DNA of 64,000 nucleotides. Source: Verrucomicrobiota bacterium. Its GTDB lineage: Bacteria; Verrucomicrobiota; Verrucomicrobiia; CAIQCK01. Below are positions 1 through 9,282 of the stretch, piece by piece. The stretch lies in the NCBI GenBank assembly GCA_016235595.1, contig JACRJX010000007.1, positions 186,001-250,000 on the forward strand. Direction: 5' to 3'. Position 1 is the stretch's first letter; every line of letters starts with the position of its first letter. The notes beneath the pieces are model-generated. The model was not told the origin of the DNA. It made no database searches and worked only from the letters and a program-made list of their open reading frames with translations. The translations under genes and the position numbers were made by a program.

Positions 1-794
1 AGGTGTGGGCAGTTGAGTTTCGGATGGATGCCGAGTTCCTTCTCGATGGCTTCCTCATCCACGTGGCCGATCTTCATCTTTTTCGGCAGTTCCGGCACTT
101 CCTTCTCGAACTCCGCCAGCACCGCCATCTTCTCGAGGAAGCGCATCTTCGGATTGAGTTTGCCGGAGGCAAACAGCGCGGCATACACCGGGTCATGGCG
201 CCGCCGAAATTCCTTGTAGGCGGCGACCTTCGGGCGGATTTCCTCGAGCGGCAGGTCGGGCATGCGAATGCCGGCGGCTTCCTTGACGTAACCGGTCACC
301 TCGATGCCGACTTCCTTGAGGATGCGCTTGGCGACCGCGCCCGCCGCGACGATGGTGGCCGTGTAGCGCCCGCTGAAGAACCCCGCGCCGATGGAGTCGT
401 CGCACTGGCCGTATTTGACATAGCTTGCATAGCTGGCGTGACCGGGCCGCGGTGTGCGATTGGTCACGCGGTAGGCCTCAATGTGTTCGAAGTGGCGGTC
501 GAGGTTTGGAATGAGGATCACCATCGGGGTGCCGTTGGTGTAACTCTCGTTGTGGAAACCGGGCATCGTGTCGGCGCAGTTCACGCCGCTGTAGATGACC
601 GGCACATCCGGCTCGCGCCGCGGCGAGCTCAGTTCGCCCTGGCCCGGCTTGCGCAGCAACAGGTCGCGGTAGATTTCCTCTTCGGTGATCAGATAACCCG
701 GCGGCACTCCCTGCAAATGCGTCGTCAACCCTTCCTGATAAGATCCGCCTGCCACTGTCACCTTGAACAACGTTCCCAAGTCACATCCGAGCAT
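1..794 (-). CDS. Chorismate synthase family protein, N-terminal part, active site divergent
   Basis: Partial gene: 264 codons are visible from the ATG at 794 and the 3' end lies outside the window. The opening LGCDLGTLFKVTVAGGSY, then GVPPG, RREPD, SGV, NGTP and RPGHASY follow the order of chorismate synthase (AroC), which makes chorismate from EPSP in the shikimate pathway. Several FMN/substrate residues differ. The GESHG motif with its catalytic His reads GGSYQ, the RRRPG arginine cluster reads LLLRKPG, and the GGGRSSARET loop reads GAGFFSGRYT. The second family His (RPGH) is kept. Beyond about residue 160 the usual GDSxGG region is not recognisable. A strong AAGGAG ribosome site precedes the ATG and overlaps the stop of the small upstream gene. 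It is either a paralogue with another role or a very divergent AroC. Family assignment is fairly sure; activity is not. Confidence 0.7.
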   Translation of the reverse strand, partial: MLGCDLGTLFKVTVAGGSYQEGLTTHLQGVPPGYLITEEEIYRDLLLRKPGQGELSSPRREPDVPVIYSGVNCADTMPGFHNESYTNGTPMVILIPNLDRHFEHIEAYRVTNRTPRPGHASYASYVKYGQCDDSIGAGFFSGRYTATIVAAGAVAKRILKEVGIEVTGYVKEAAGIRMPDLPLEEIRPKVAAYKEFRRRHDPVYAALFASGKLNPKMRFLEKMAVLAEFEKEVPELPKKMKIGHVDEEAIEKELGIHPKLNCPH

Positions 795-799
795 GTTCG

Positions 800-979
800 T
801 TACTCCTTATCTTGTTGCTGTTCGGCCCGCTGTCGCGTTCGTTCGTTCGGCGCGCGCAGCAGGTGTTCTCGACGCTCAATCTCCAGCCACAGGGGCTGCA
901 AGTTGGCCGCGCTTTCTAGCTGATTCGCCGGCAAAAGCAATCTGAAACTGCCGTTCCGTGAGAGAAAACTTTGTTTCAT
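800..979 (-). CDS. Small protein (59 aa) of unknown function
   Basis: I do not recognise this gene. It starts MKQSFLSRNGSFRLLLP and ends in a charged tail rich in Arg, Gln and Glu (RTRQRAEQQQDKE). The ATG at 979 has GAGG four bases upstream. Its TAA stop lies inside the AAGGAGTAA that serves the downstream chorismate-synthase-like gene, an arrangement typical of translational coupling. Length, start signal and spacing argue that it is real, but no homology is claimed. The remaining 69 bases up to the divergent GH2 gene hold both promoters; I could not pick convincing -35/-10 boxes. Confidence 0.45.
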   Translation of the reverse strand: MKQSFLSRNGSFRLLLPANQLESAANLQPLWLEIERREHLLRAPNERTRQRAEQQQDKE

Positions 980-1048
980 GGAGCCTCGTCTGGCGCTTGA
1001 CGCGGGCGACTTCCCTGCACGATAAACCAGATGGAATGAGTTCACGCC

Positions 1049-3886
1049 ATGAAACTTAAACTTTCCTTCCTGCTCGTTGTCGCGCTGCTCGGTTCAGGTT
1101 TGACCACCCTCGCCGCCGACGAGTCCAAGTCCTCCGGCGTCCGCGAGCGGCTTTCCCTCGACCGCGGTTGGCGGTTCCACCTCGGCGACGTGCCATTTCC
1201 GGTCATCCAGGGACACGGCGACACCTATCACAACGCCAAGGCCGGCAAAGCCTGGGGTGCGGCTGCGCCAGAGTTTGATGACGCGGATTGGCGGCAGCTT
1301 GATCTGCCACACGACTGGGCCATCGAGGGGCCGTTTGACCAGAACGCCAATCTTTCGCAAGGCTACCGCCCGCGTGGCTTTGGCTGGTATCGGCGGCAAT
1401 TCAAGCTCGACTCCGCCGACCGCGGCCGGCATCTGGAGCTTCAGTTCGACGGCGTCGCCACACACTGCACAGTCTGGTTCAACGGCACCATCGTTCACCG
1501 CAACTGGTGCGGCTACACCTCATTCTATATTGATATCACGCCGTTCGCGCAATTTGGCGACCACGTCAACACCATCGTCGTGCGTGTGGACGCCAACGTC
1601 ATGGAAGGCTGGTGGTATGAAGGCGCGGGCATCTACCGACACACATGGCTCGTGAAACGCAATCCCGTCCACATCGTCACTGACGGCGTGTTTGCCAATC
1701 CCGTCCGCAACGCCGACGGCCGCTGGTCGTTGCCAATCGAGGCCACGCTCGCCAATTCCGGCGGTGATCCGGCTTCCGTCGAAGTCGCCGTGACGCTCAC
1801 CGATCCCGATGGCAAGGCCGTCGCCCAAGGTGCCGCTCAAACGACCGTCAAACCGCTCGGCGAAAGCGTCGCGAAGCTTTCGATGCCGGTGGAGACTCCT
1901 CGGCTCTGGTCGGTGGACGAGCCGACGCTCTACCGCGTACGCACCGTCGTCAAACGCGATGGTGCGCCGCTTGACGAGGTGACGACTACCTGCGGTTTTC
2001 GAACGCTCCGCTTCGACGCCGATCGGGGGTTCTTCCTGAACGACATGCCACTGAAACTCCAGGGCGTCTGCAATCATCAGGACCACGCCGGCGTCGGGGT
2101 GGCAATGCCCGATTCGCTTTGGGAGTTTCGCCTGCGCCGGATGAAGGAGATGGGCGCCAATGCGCACCGCTGCTCGCACAATCCACCCGCCGCGGAGTTT
2201 CTCGACGCGTGCGACCGGCTCGGCGTGTTGGTCATGGACGAGAACCGTAACTTCAACTGCACGCCGGAATACTTGCGACAGTTGGAGTGGATGTTGCGCC
2301 GCGACCGCAACCATCCGAGCGTCATCCTCTGGTCGGTATTCAACGAGGAGCCGATGCAGGGCACCGAGAACGGCTATGAAATGGTGCGCCGCATGGCCAC
2401 CGTCGTGAAGCAGTTCGATACCACGCGCCCTGTCACTGCCGCGATGAACGGCGGTTTTTTCAGTCCCCTCAACGTCGCGCACGCCGTGGATGTGGTCGGG
2501 TTTAACTACCAGATTCGCGACTACGACCGCTTCCATGCCGCCAACCCGAAATTACCGCTGACCAGTTCCGAGGATACATCCGCGTTCCAGACGCGCGGCG
2601 AGTACCGCACCGATCAGGAGCGCCACATCATGGATTGCTACGATGAACAGGCTGCGCCGTGGGGCGCCACGCATCGCAAGGCCTGGCGCGCCATCGCTGA
2701 ACGACCGTTCCTGGCGGGTGGGTTCATCTGGACTGGGTTCGATTACCACGGCGAGCCGACGCCGTTCGCGTGGCCGTCGGCCAGTTCGGTGTTTGGTTGC
2801 GTGGACTTGTGCGGTTTCCCGAAACAAGCCTTCTATTTGCATCAGGCGCAGTGGATCAAGAACCGGCCCGTGCTGCAACTCGTGCCGCATTGGAACTGGC
2901 CGGGCCGCGAGGGACAGCCCATCAAAGTCATGGCGCTCTCCAATGCCGACACGGTTGCGCTGAGCCTCAACGGCAAGCTCATCGGCGAGAAGCCAGTGGA
3001 CAAGTTCGAGATGGTCGCGTGGGACGTGCCCTATGCCGCTGGCAAACTCGACGCTGTCGCCAGGAAGAACGGTGAGGTCGTTGCACGCACCGCCGTGGAA
3101 ACCACCGGCGCACCCGTCACGCTGCAACTGTTGCCCGACCGCCCGGCGCTTGCGGGCGACGGCGAAGACGCGCAGCCCGTTACCGTCCTGGCACAGGACG
3201 CGCAGGGCCGCGCCGTGCCAAGCGTCAATCTGCCAGTGGAGTTTGAACTGTCCGGTCCTGGCGCGATCATCGGTGTGGGCAATGGCGACCCGGTTTCGCA
3301 CGAACCCGACAAGGCGAAACGCCGCAGTTTGTTCAATGGACTTGCCCAAGTGATCGTCCAGACACACCACGGCGCGCGCGGTGCGCTCGTATTGCGAGCG
3401 AAAGCCGAGGGACTCAAGCCTGCCGAAATAACAATCAACGTCAACACAACCGACGCGCGGCTGTTTGTGCCGATGTTGCCGCCGGTATTCTCTCTGACCA
3501 AGTGGCGCATGTCGCCCGTGGCGGTCAGCGCGCCAGACCCGAACCAACAACTTGCCGACAGCGACATGAATAGTTGGGCGCCCGTGCAACCTGGCAAGCT
3601 CCAGCCATTCGCCGAGGGCACATGGGCCGTGTTCCGCACCCGCTTCCAGCCGCCCGCTGCTGTCGGAACCTCCGGCGGCCGGATCGTGTTCAAGAAACTC
3701 GCCGGTAAAGCCGCCGTGTGGCTCGACAACAAACTGCTCGGCAAGAAAGAGAAAATGGAAAGCGGCACGTTGACGGTCAAGTTTCCGCCTCGCAAAGGCG
3801 AGGTAACATTAAGCGTGTTGGTTGAGGCTAGGCGCGGCCAGCAAGCGGGTTTGGGCGGAACCGTCATCGTCGAAGCTGCCCATTGA
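1049..3886 (+). CDS. Secreted glycoside hydrolase family 2 protein (beta-galactosidase/glucuronidase-like)
   Basis: 945 residues with a signal peptide (MKLKLSFLLVVALLGSG, probable cleavage after LAA). The GH2 layout is visible: a jelly-roll sugar-binding domain (about 35-210, with GFGWYRR and GWWYEGAGIYR), an immunoglobulin-like domain (about 215-320), then a TIM barrel beginning near FFLNDMPLKLQGVCNHQD. The acid/base is probably E433 in FNEEP and the nucleophile E508 in SSEDTS, 75 residues apart as expected. FIWTGFDYHGEP completes the barrel. C-terminal Ig-like domains (about 610-740) and a jelly-roll region near the end make it longer than simple beta-galactosidases. It probably removes terminal beta-galactosyl or related units from plant or algal glycans in the periplasm or outside the cell. 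The substrate cannot be read from the sequence. Confidence 0.88.
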   Translation: MKLKLSFLLVVALLGSGLTTLAADESKSSGVRERLSLDRGWRFHLGDVPFPVIQGHGDTYHNAKAGKAWGAAAPEFDDADWRQLDLPHDWAIEGPFDQNANLSQGYRPRGFGWYRRQFKLDSADRGRHLELQFDGVATHCTVWFNGTIVHRNWCGYTSFYIDITPFAQFGDHVNTIVVRVDANVMEGWWYEGAGIYRHTWLVKRNPVHIVTDGVFANPVRNADGRWSLPIEATLANSGGDPASVEVAVTLTDPDGKAVAQGAAQTTVKPLGESVAKLSMPVETPRLWSVDEPTLYRVRTVVKRDGAPLDEVTTTCGFRTLRFDADRGFFLNDMPLKLQGVCNHQDHAGVGVAMPDSLWEFRLRRMKEMGANAHRCSHNPPAAEFLDACDRLGVLVMDENRNFNCTPEYLRQLEWMLRRDRNHPSVILWSVFNEEPMQGTENGYEMVRRMATVVKQFDTTRPVTAAMNGGFFSPLNVAHAVDVVGFNYQIRDYDRFHAANPKLPLTSSEDTSAFQTRGEYRTDQERHIMDCYDEQAAPWGATHRKAWRAIAERPFLAGGFIWTGFDYHGEPTPFAWPSASSVFGCVDLCGFPKQAFYLHQAQWIKNRPVLQLVPHWNWPGREGQPIKVMALSNADTVALSLNGKLIGEKPVDKFEMVAWDVPYAAGKLDAVARKNGEVVARTAVETTGAPVTLQLLPDRPALAGDGEDAQPVTVLAQDAQGRAVPSVNLPVEFELSGPGAIIGVGNGDPVSHEPDKAKRRSLFNGLAQVIVQTHHGARGALVLRAKAEGLKPAEITINVNTTDARLFVPMLPPVFSLTKWRMSPVAVSAPDPNQQLADSDMNSWAPVQPGKLQPFAEGTWAVFRTRFQPPAAVGTSGGRIVFKKLAGKAAVWLDNKLLGKKEKMESGTLTVKFPPRKGEVTLSVLVEARRGQQAGLGGTVIVEAAH

Positions 3887-3982
3887 ACTACTGCCTTTGA
3901 ATGGATCACCTGCGACGAGCGTGGCGGTATCCAATCACACGCCGCTTGCAAGCGCAGCCATTCCAGCCAATCATCCCAGACG

Positions 3983-6900
3983 ATGCCGGACAAGAAAGAC
4001 AACCCGCCGCAAATCACGGCCGAACTATTGCGTGAGCTCGGCGACTGGCGTGCGTCAAAGGAAGGTCGCACGCTCGCGGAATCCGGCTGTGTGTTGGGTG
4101 TCGAGTTCAATCCGCCATTGCTGCAAGGCATGGTGCGCGTGGGCGGCGCGACGGTGCGGGCGCGACTGAAAATTGCACCGGGCGTCTTCGGCATCGAGAA
4201 CCTATGCAGTTGCCGCCAGGCGCAACTCGATGGCACGATCTGTTCACACGTCGTCGCACTGGTCCACGCGTATTTGAATCGCGACAAGCCGCGCCCTGTT
4301 GCACCGGTCGTAAACCGTGTTCCGGATCCCACACCTTCGTCATCGTCTGCGGTGGCCGGTCCGAAGCTCAATCGCATTTCCCGCGAGGACGCACCGCCTG
4401 CGAGCCAAAGTCTGGAGCTGTCGGTCTCGCTGCCGGTTGATTTGCCGAAGGCGTGGCGAAGCGGTGCCATCATGGTGTTCTTGAAAGGCAGCATCAACGG
4501 CGGGCCGTTCAAACCCATCGATGCGGTGCCGCATCAACCCGCTGCGCCCTATATCGTCAACGACGCGGACGAAAAACTCATTGCGGCAGTTGAGAAAATC
4601 AGCGGCGGTTCGGTCGGGATGTGGCAGCTCGGTGCGCGGGATTACGATGCATTCTTTGCCGCGCTGTCGGGACACCCGCGCGTCACGCGCGGCACGCAGA
4701 GCAGACTCGATGTGCGCGGCGGTGAGGCGCAGCCAAAGTTGTTTCTCGATTTGCAGCCCTCGGGCGAGCTGAAGCTGCGGCTTGCGGAGGTGACGACGCG
4801 GACAGGCGAGGCGCTGGGCGCATGGGTGTTCGATGGCGCGGTGCTGGAGCGGGCGAACCCTCTGCCCCCGGCGTATCAAACGCTCGCGCGCGGCGAGATG
4901 ACGCTGTCGCGCGAACAGTTCGCGCGGTTCTACGAGCGCGAGCTGCCGGCGCTGGAAAAACATGTCGAGTTGGTGTTGAACGACGCCTTCGCGCGCCTCC
5001 AGTTCGCCCCGCGCCCGCCACGCATTCGGGCGACCCTGGAGGGCGCGCTGATGGGGTTGACGGTGCAGCTCGAAGCGGTCTACGACGACCAGGTTTTTCC
5101 ACTCCGCGGCCAGCCGGGTGCGAGTGCCGAACCCAAACGCGAGTGGTTTCCCGATGCGTCGGATCCGTTGCGCTACTGGACGCGCGATATCGCGGCGGAG
5201 CAGCGCGCACAAAAACAGGTGCTCGCGGCGGGATTCCAGCCGAGCGAGCGATGGCCGGAGCTTTACGCGCTTGCTGGCGAGAACCGCGTCGGCCATTTCC
5301 TCGCCAACGGGCTGCGGCCCTGGCGGGCGCGATGGGACGTCATCTTTGGCGAGCGGATGACCTCGTTCTTCAAACGGTGTGAGGTTATCGAGCCGGAGGT
5401 GGCGGTGACATCATCGGGCGAGGACTGGCTTGCGGTGGACGTGCAGTTCAAACAAGCGGGCGGTGCGCCATCGCTCTCACTCGCGGAGGTGCAGCGGATG
5501 CTGCAACGCGGCGTGTCGCACGAGCGGATGGAGGACGGCCGCATCGCGCTTGTGCCGACGGCGGCCGTGGAGGAGTTGCAGGAAGTCATCTACGACTGTC
5601 AGGCCAGCCAGGTGGGCGAGGGATTGAAGGTGAACCGCCGTTTCGGCGGTTATCTCGACGAGGCGTTGCGGGACGGGCCGTGGAAGATCTCGCCGCGCTC
5701 GAGCTGGCAGCCGCCCACGCGCCTCCAGGCGATGCGCGAGCTGGCGATGCCGGATCGGTTTCGTCAACGGCTCCGGCCCTATCAAACGACAGGCGTGAAC
5801 TGGCTGCACTTCCTCGGCGAGAACGGGCTGGCCGGCATTCTCGCCGACGAGATGGGCCTCGGCAAGACGTTGCAGGCACTCGTCTATCTGTCGTTGCGAA
5901 AGTCGGCAGATGCGAAATGCAAACCATCGTTGGTCATTTGCCCGACGAGTGTTGTCACGAACTGGCAGGCGGAGGCGGCCCGGTTCACCCCCGAGTTGCG
6001 AACGCTCGTGTTGCATGGACCGAAACGGCACGCATCGTTCAGCGCGATCGGTGAACACGATCTGGTCATCACCAGCTATGCGTTGTTGCGACGCGACGTG
6101 GAGCAATATGCGGCGTTGGAGTTCGACACGGTCATCCTCGACGAGGCGCAGCACATCAAGAACCGTTTCAGCCAGAACGCGCAGGCGGTGAAGTCGCTGA
6201 AGGCGGAACGGCGGTTCGTGCTGACAGGCACGCCGATGGAGAACTCGCTTTACGATCTCTGGAGCATTTTTGATTTCCTCATGCCCGGCTACCTGGGTCC
6301 GGCGACGGAGTTCCGGAGCCGCTACGAGATTCCGATCGCGAAGGACGGTGACGAAGCGGCGATGCGGCGGCTGCGTCAGCGGTTGCGGCCTTTCGTGCTG
6401 CGGCGCATGAAGACCGAGGTTGCAAGCGACCTGCCGGCGAAGATCGAGCAGGTCACGCTGTGCGAAATGACCGACGAGCAGAAGGCGGTCTATCAGTCGC
6501 TCCTCGACCAGGGCCGCCGCGAGGTCTTTGAGCACGCGGGCAAGGGCGGCGAGGTGCAGCGGCGCTTCGCGGTGCTGACGGCACTGATGCGGTTGCGTCA
6601 GGCGTGTTGTCACCTCGATCTGCTGCCGGCCCTTGAGAACAGGACCTGGCGGGAACCGTCGGCGAAACTGGAGATGGGACTGGAGTTGATCGAGGAAGCG
6701 CGCGACGGCGGGCATCGCGTGTTGGTGTTCAGCCAGTTTGTGCGTTTGCTGAAGCTGATCGAGGCCGCGCTGCGCGAGCGGGAGATCGCGTTCTGCTACC
6801 TCGACGGCAGCACTGTGGATCGTGCGGGCGAAGTGCGGCGGTTCCAGAACTCGCCAGACATCCCGGTCTTCCTCATCAGCCTCAAGGCTGGCGGCACCGG

Positions 6901-7165
6901 CCTGAACCTCACAGGAGCCGACACGGTCATTCACTTTGACCCGTGGTGGAATCCCGCCGTGGAAGATCAGGCCACCGGTCGCGCACACCGCATTGGCCAA
7001 TCGAACATCGTCACGAGCTACAAGCTCATCACGGTCGGCTCGGTCGAAGAGAAGATCGTGCGCTTGCAGGAACGGAAGAAGGAGTTGATCGCCAGCACGC
7101 TCACGAGTGACGAAGCCTTCGCGCAGAGCCTGACGTGGGAGGAACTACAGGGATTGCTCGAGTAA
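3983..7165 (+). CDS. SWIM zinc-finger SNF2-family DNA-dependent ATPase
   Basis: 1060 residues. Near the N-terminus is a SWIM-type zinc site (CSCRQAQ...ICSHVV, pattern CxCxnCxH). A long middle region precedes the SNF2 motor. Motif I is DEMGLGKT with K628, motif II is DEAQ starting at D720, motif III is LTGTPMEN, and the C-terminal lobe carries SLKAGGTGLNLT and the motif VI stretch ATGRAHRIGQ. Bacterial proteins of this build (HepA/RapA relatives) translocate on double-stranded DNA and remodel protein-DNA or transcription complexes. No nuclease domain is seen. It has no obvious operon partner: 96 bases separate it from the GH2 gene and it converges on the Sel1 gene. The ATG at 3983 is chosen because the SWIM and upstream helices follow directly. 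Confidence 0.9.
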   Translation: MPDKKDNPPQITAELLRELGDWRASKEGRTLAESGCVLGVEFNPPLLQGMVRVGGATVRARLKIAPGVFGIENLCSCRQAQLDGTICSHVVALVHAYLNRDKPRPVAPVVNRVPDPTPSSSSAVAGPKLNRISREDAPPASQSLELSVSLPVDLPKAWRSGAIMVFLKGSINGGPFKPIDAVPHQPAAPYIVNDADEKLIAAVEKISGGSVGMWQLGARDYDAFFAALSGHPRVTRGTQSRLDVRGGEAQPKLFLDLQPSGELKLRLAEVTTRTGEALGAWVFDGAVLERANPLPPAYQTLARGEMTLSREQFARFYERELPALEKHVELVLNDAFARLQFAPRPPRIRATLEGALMGLTVQLEAVYDDQVFPLRGQPGASAEPKREWFPDASDPLRYWTRDIAAEQRAQKQVLAAGFQPSERWPELYALAGENRVGHFLANGLRPWRARWDVIFGERMTSFFKRCEVIEPEVAVTSSGEDWLAVDVQFKQAGGAPSLSLAEVQRMLQRGVSHERMEDGRIALVPTAAVEELQEVIYDCQASQVGEGLKVNRRFGGYLDEALRDGPWKISPRSSWQPPTRLQAMRELAMPDRFRQRLRPYQTTGVNWLHFLGENGLAGILADEMGLGKTLQALVYLSLRKSADAKCKPSLVICPTSVVTNWQAEAARFTPELRTLVLHGPKRHASFSAIGEHDLVITSYALLRRDVEQYAALEFDTVILDEAQHIKNRFSQNAQAVKSLKAERRFVLTGTPMENSLYDLWSIFDFLMPGYLGPATEFRSRYEIPIAKDGDEAAMRRLRQRLRPFVLRRMKTEVASDLPAKIEQVTLCEMTDEQKAVYQSLLDQGRREVFEHAGKGGEVQRRFAVLTALMRLRQACCHLDLLPALENRTWREPSAKLEMGLELIEEARDGGHRVLVFSQFVRLLKLIEAALREREIAFCYLDGSTVDRAGEVRRFQNSPDIPVFLISLKAGGTGLNLTGADTVIHFDPWWNPAVEDQATGRAHRIGQSNIVTSYKLITVGSVEEKIVRLQERKKELIASTLTSDEAFAQSLTWEELQGLLE

Positions 7166-7182
7166 CTGGCTGAGGAAGGGCA

Positions 7183-8589
7183 TCAGCGTATAATATCCCA
7201 CAAACGGAACAGCAGGTTGGGGCGAAGCACTTTGATTCTCAAGATGTTCGACTGCACCTTGCCTTCCCAACAGGCAGGCAGCGGCGTCGAATCACGGTAT
7301 GGAGATTGTTGCCCGTGATAAATGCAAAGGATTTCGTATTTGCCGGGCTTCAAGTGCGCCGTAGAACCCGCGGGATGATCGCGCACGCTCACGGGCAGCT
7401 TGTAGCTGCTCCCTGCACTCAACGGCACTCCGAGGAAGCCAGCTTGACCTGTCACAGGGCCTTCCATGCCCAACGTCATGGGTATCTGCTGGCCGTTCTC
7501 ATTCTTGAGTTCGGTTTTCAAGCTGCTCCACACCTGGTCGCCGTTGCCCAGTAGCACCCCGCCGTTGAGAAGCAGATTGTTGGTGCTGACGTTGCGGAAG
7601 CAGATGGTAAACGAAACCGTTTCCGAGCTGTCTATAATGCCTTCGTTCGTCTCAATGGTGAGTTCCAAGGCTGATGCACCCTGGATCGGGGGTGGGCCTG
7701 ACGATGACATCAAGGAAAGGCTCGCAGGCAATCGTTGTGCTTCCGCAAGCTGTTCGGGAGTCATCTGTTTTTCCGTTTTTGCCAGCCGTTCCTTGGCTGT
7801 TTGGTCCCCTTGTGTTGCGGCCATGTTCAACCACCTGTAGGCCTCCACCGGATTTTGGGTCACACCATGGCCCTTTGCATAGCAGTTGGCGAGGCTGATC
7901 CTTGCTTTGGCATTTCCCTGTTCGGCCGACTTGCGATACCAGTTCACCGCTTCCGCATAGTCCTGGGCCACGCCATATCCGTATTCATAGAACATGCCGA
8001 GATTGTATTGGGCCCTCGCCGCTCCTTGTTCAGCGGCTTTGCGATACCATTTTGCCGCTTCTACGAGATCCTTTCCCACGCCTTTGCCGTCGGTATAGCA
8101 ACTGCCAAGGTTGAACTGTCCCGGGGCATACTTCTGCCCGGCGGCTTTGCGATACCACTTGACCGCTTCTTCGGCGTTCACAGGCACACCTTCGCCAAGG
8201 AAGTAACAGATTCCGAGGTCGCATTGAGCGGTGGCGTCACCTTGCTCTGCTGCCATACGAATCCACTTCACCGCCTCGGCAGGATCTTTTTTCACGCCTT
8301 GGCCATTGCTGTAACAGGAACCCAGATTGCGTTGTGCCTCGGCATCTCCCTGCTCTGCCGCCTTGCGAAACCAGAATGCTGCAGCAGGCAGATCCTTGGC
8401 CATCCTGCGGCCGTGAAGACAGCATTGCCCCATGTACAATTGAGCATCGGTGTTGCCGTTGGTGGCTGCCCTTTTCACGTCGTCGAGTGGGGACAACGCC
8501 CATCTGGGAGTCGTGCCATCCGAAAGGGCTGGTGTAACGAAACAGATGGCAGCTAGAAGTACGATACTGCTTGCGAAGAGCTTCATCAT
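7183..8589 (-). CDS. Secreted Sel1-repeat protein
   Basis: Starts at one of two adjacent ATGs (8589 or 8586), which give a clean signal peptide (KLFASSIVLLAAICF, cleavage near ALS). Six to seven Sel1 repeats of about 36 residues follow, recognisable by the recurring core AEAVKWYRKAAEQG and LGxCYxxGxGV, and occupy residues about 50-290. Sel1 solenoids are protein-interaction scaffolds. The C-terminal half (about 300-468) is a separate beta-rich domain of unknown type (LTIETNEGI, VSFTICFRNVS, LKPGKYEILCIY) resembling an Ig-like fold. It probably acts in the periplasm as an adaptor. It faces the SNF2 gene convergently with a gap of 17 bases. Confidence 0.82.
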   Translation of the reverse strand: MMKLFASSIVLLAAICFVTPALSDGTTPRWALSPLDDVKRAATNGNTDAQLYMGQCCLHGRRMAKDLPAAAFWFRKAAEQGDAEAQRNLGSCYSNGQGVKKDPAEAVKWIRMAAEQGDATAQCDLGICYFLGEGVPVNAEEAVKWYRKAAGQKYAPGQFNLGSCYTDGKGVGKDLVEAAKWYRKAAEQGAARAQYNLGMFYEYGYGVAQDYAEAVNWYRKSAEQGNAKARISLANCYAKGHGVTQNPVEAYRWLNMAATQGDQTAKERLAKTEKQMTPEQLAEAQRLPASLSLMSSSGPPPIQGASALELTIETNEGIIDSSETVSFTICFRNVSTNNLLLNGGVLLGNGDQVWSSLKTELKNENGQQIPMTLGMEGPVTGQAGFLGVPLSAGSSYKLPVSVRDHPAGSTAHLKPGKYEILCIYHGQQSPYRDSTPLPACWEGKVQSNILRIKVLRPNLLFRLWDIIR

Positions 8590-8844
8590 TTTTCCCGCTG
8601 TTAATCCGGCTCCGAAGTTGGAGCCTTTCAACGCTCGTCATTTCGGTGCGGTCATTTGCGCCAGACACACGGTCGCGCATTCTTCCACCGTGCAATGCGC
8701 GGCAGTGTAACGCGAAACGCTGTCGCGCCGCAACAACGCAACGCGCGCAACGCGCGCTGAGTAGAACGGGGATCCCGCGACAATCGGCAATTCGATGGAG
8801 CTTGACCCGCCCGGCAGACCGTTTCATCCTGTCTGTCAACGGGT

Positions 8845-9264
8845 ATGATTCCAGTCTGCCCCAAATGCGATGCGCAATTGTTCAGCCTCCGCTTCAAGGA
8901 GGTGGAAGTGGATTTTTGCGAGCGTTGCCGCGGATTATGGCTGGATGCGGGAGAATTGGAGACACTGATGCGGCAAACGGGCGGCTCCGCCGATGATCCG
9001 CTGCTGGCGTTTCAAAACCAGCCGGGCACGCCGCCGCGCGGTCGCAAATCCCTCTGTCCCCGCTGCGACCAGACGTTGCGCGAAGTCGTTGTGCCGCGGC
9101 CGGGCGCGGAGGCGCTGTATCTGGATCGCTGTCCACGCGGGCACGGATTGTGGTTCGACGTGAACGAATTGCGGCAGTTGCTGGTGTTGTTCCCGCCCGC
9201 CAGCGGCGCGACGCACGCCATCGCTTTGCTGAACGAAGTTTTGGGACCTGTCAACGCAACCTGA
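8845..9264 (+). CDS. Zinc-ribbon protein with two TFIIB-type Cys motifs
   Basis: 139 residues with two zinc knuckle modules. The first, CPKCDAQ...FCERCRGLWLDAGELE, is the zf-TFIIB pattern common in small bacterial proteins. The second is CPRCDQT...DRCPRGHGLWFDVNELR. No signal peptide or membrane segment is seen. It lies 18 bases upstream of lemA and the M48 protease on the same strand, so the three probably form one transcript. A role as a small zinc-binding partner of the protease unit is an inference from position only. The 213 bases upstream, shared with the divergent Sel1 gene, contain short CG-rich self-complementary runs (ACGCGCGC) but no promoter I can defend. Confidence 0.78.
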   Translation: MIPVCPKCDAQLFSLRFKEVEVDFCERCRGLWLDAGELETLMRQTGGSADDPLLAFQNQPGTPPRGRKSLCPRCDQTLREVVVPRPGAEALYLDRCPRGHGLWFDVNELRQLLVLFPPASGATHAIALLNEVLGPVNAT

Positions 9265-9282
9265 ACAACGGAGGAATGAATC

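Noticed and set aside
3..923. Long open frame on the + strand across the first kilobase
   Set aside because: It lies opposite the chorismate-synthase-like gene and the small gene, whose motifs and ribosome sites are clear; its translation has no recognisable motifs.
3031..4518. 495-codon open frame on the minus strand
   Set aside because: It spans the end of the GH2 gene and the start of the SNF2 gene antisense to both and has low-complexity composition.
8720..8762. Runs of GCAACGCGCGC as a possible repeat array
   Set aside because: Only two or three imperfect copies in CG-rich DNA with no regular spacing; not a CRISPR or tandem array.
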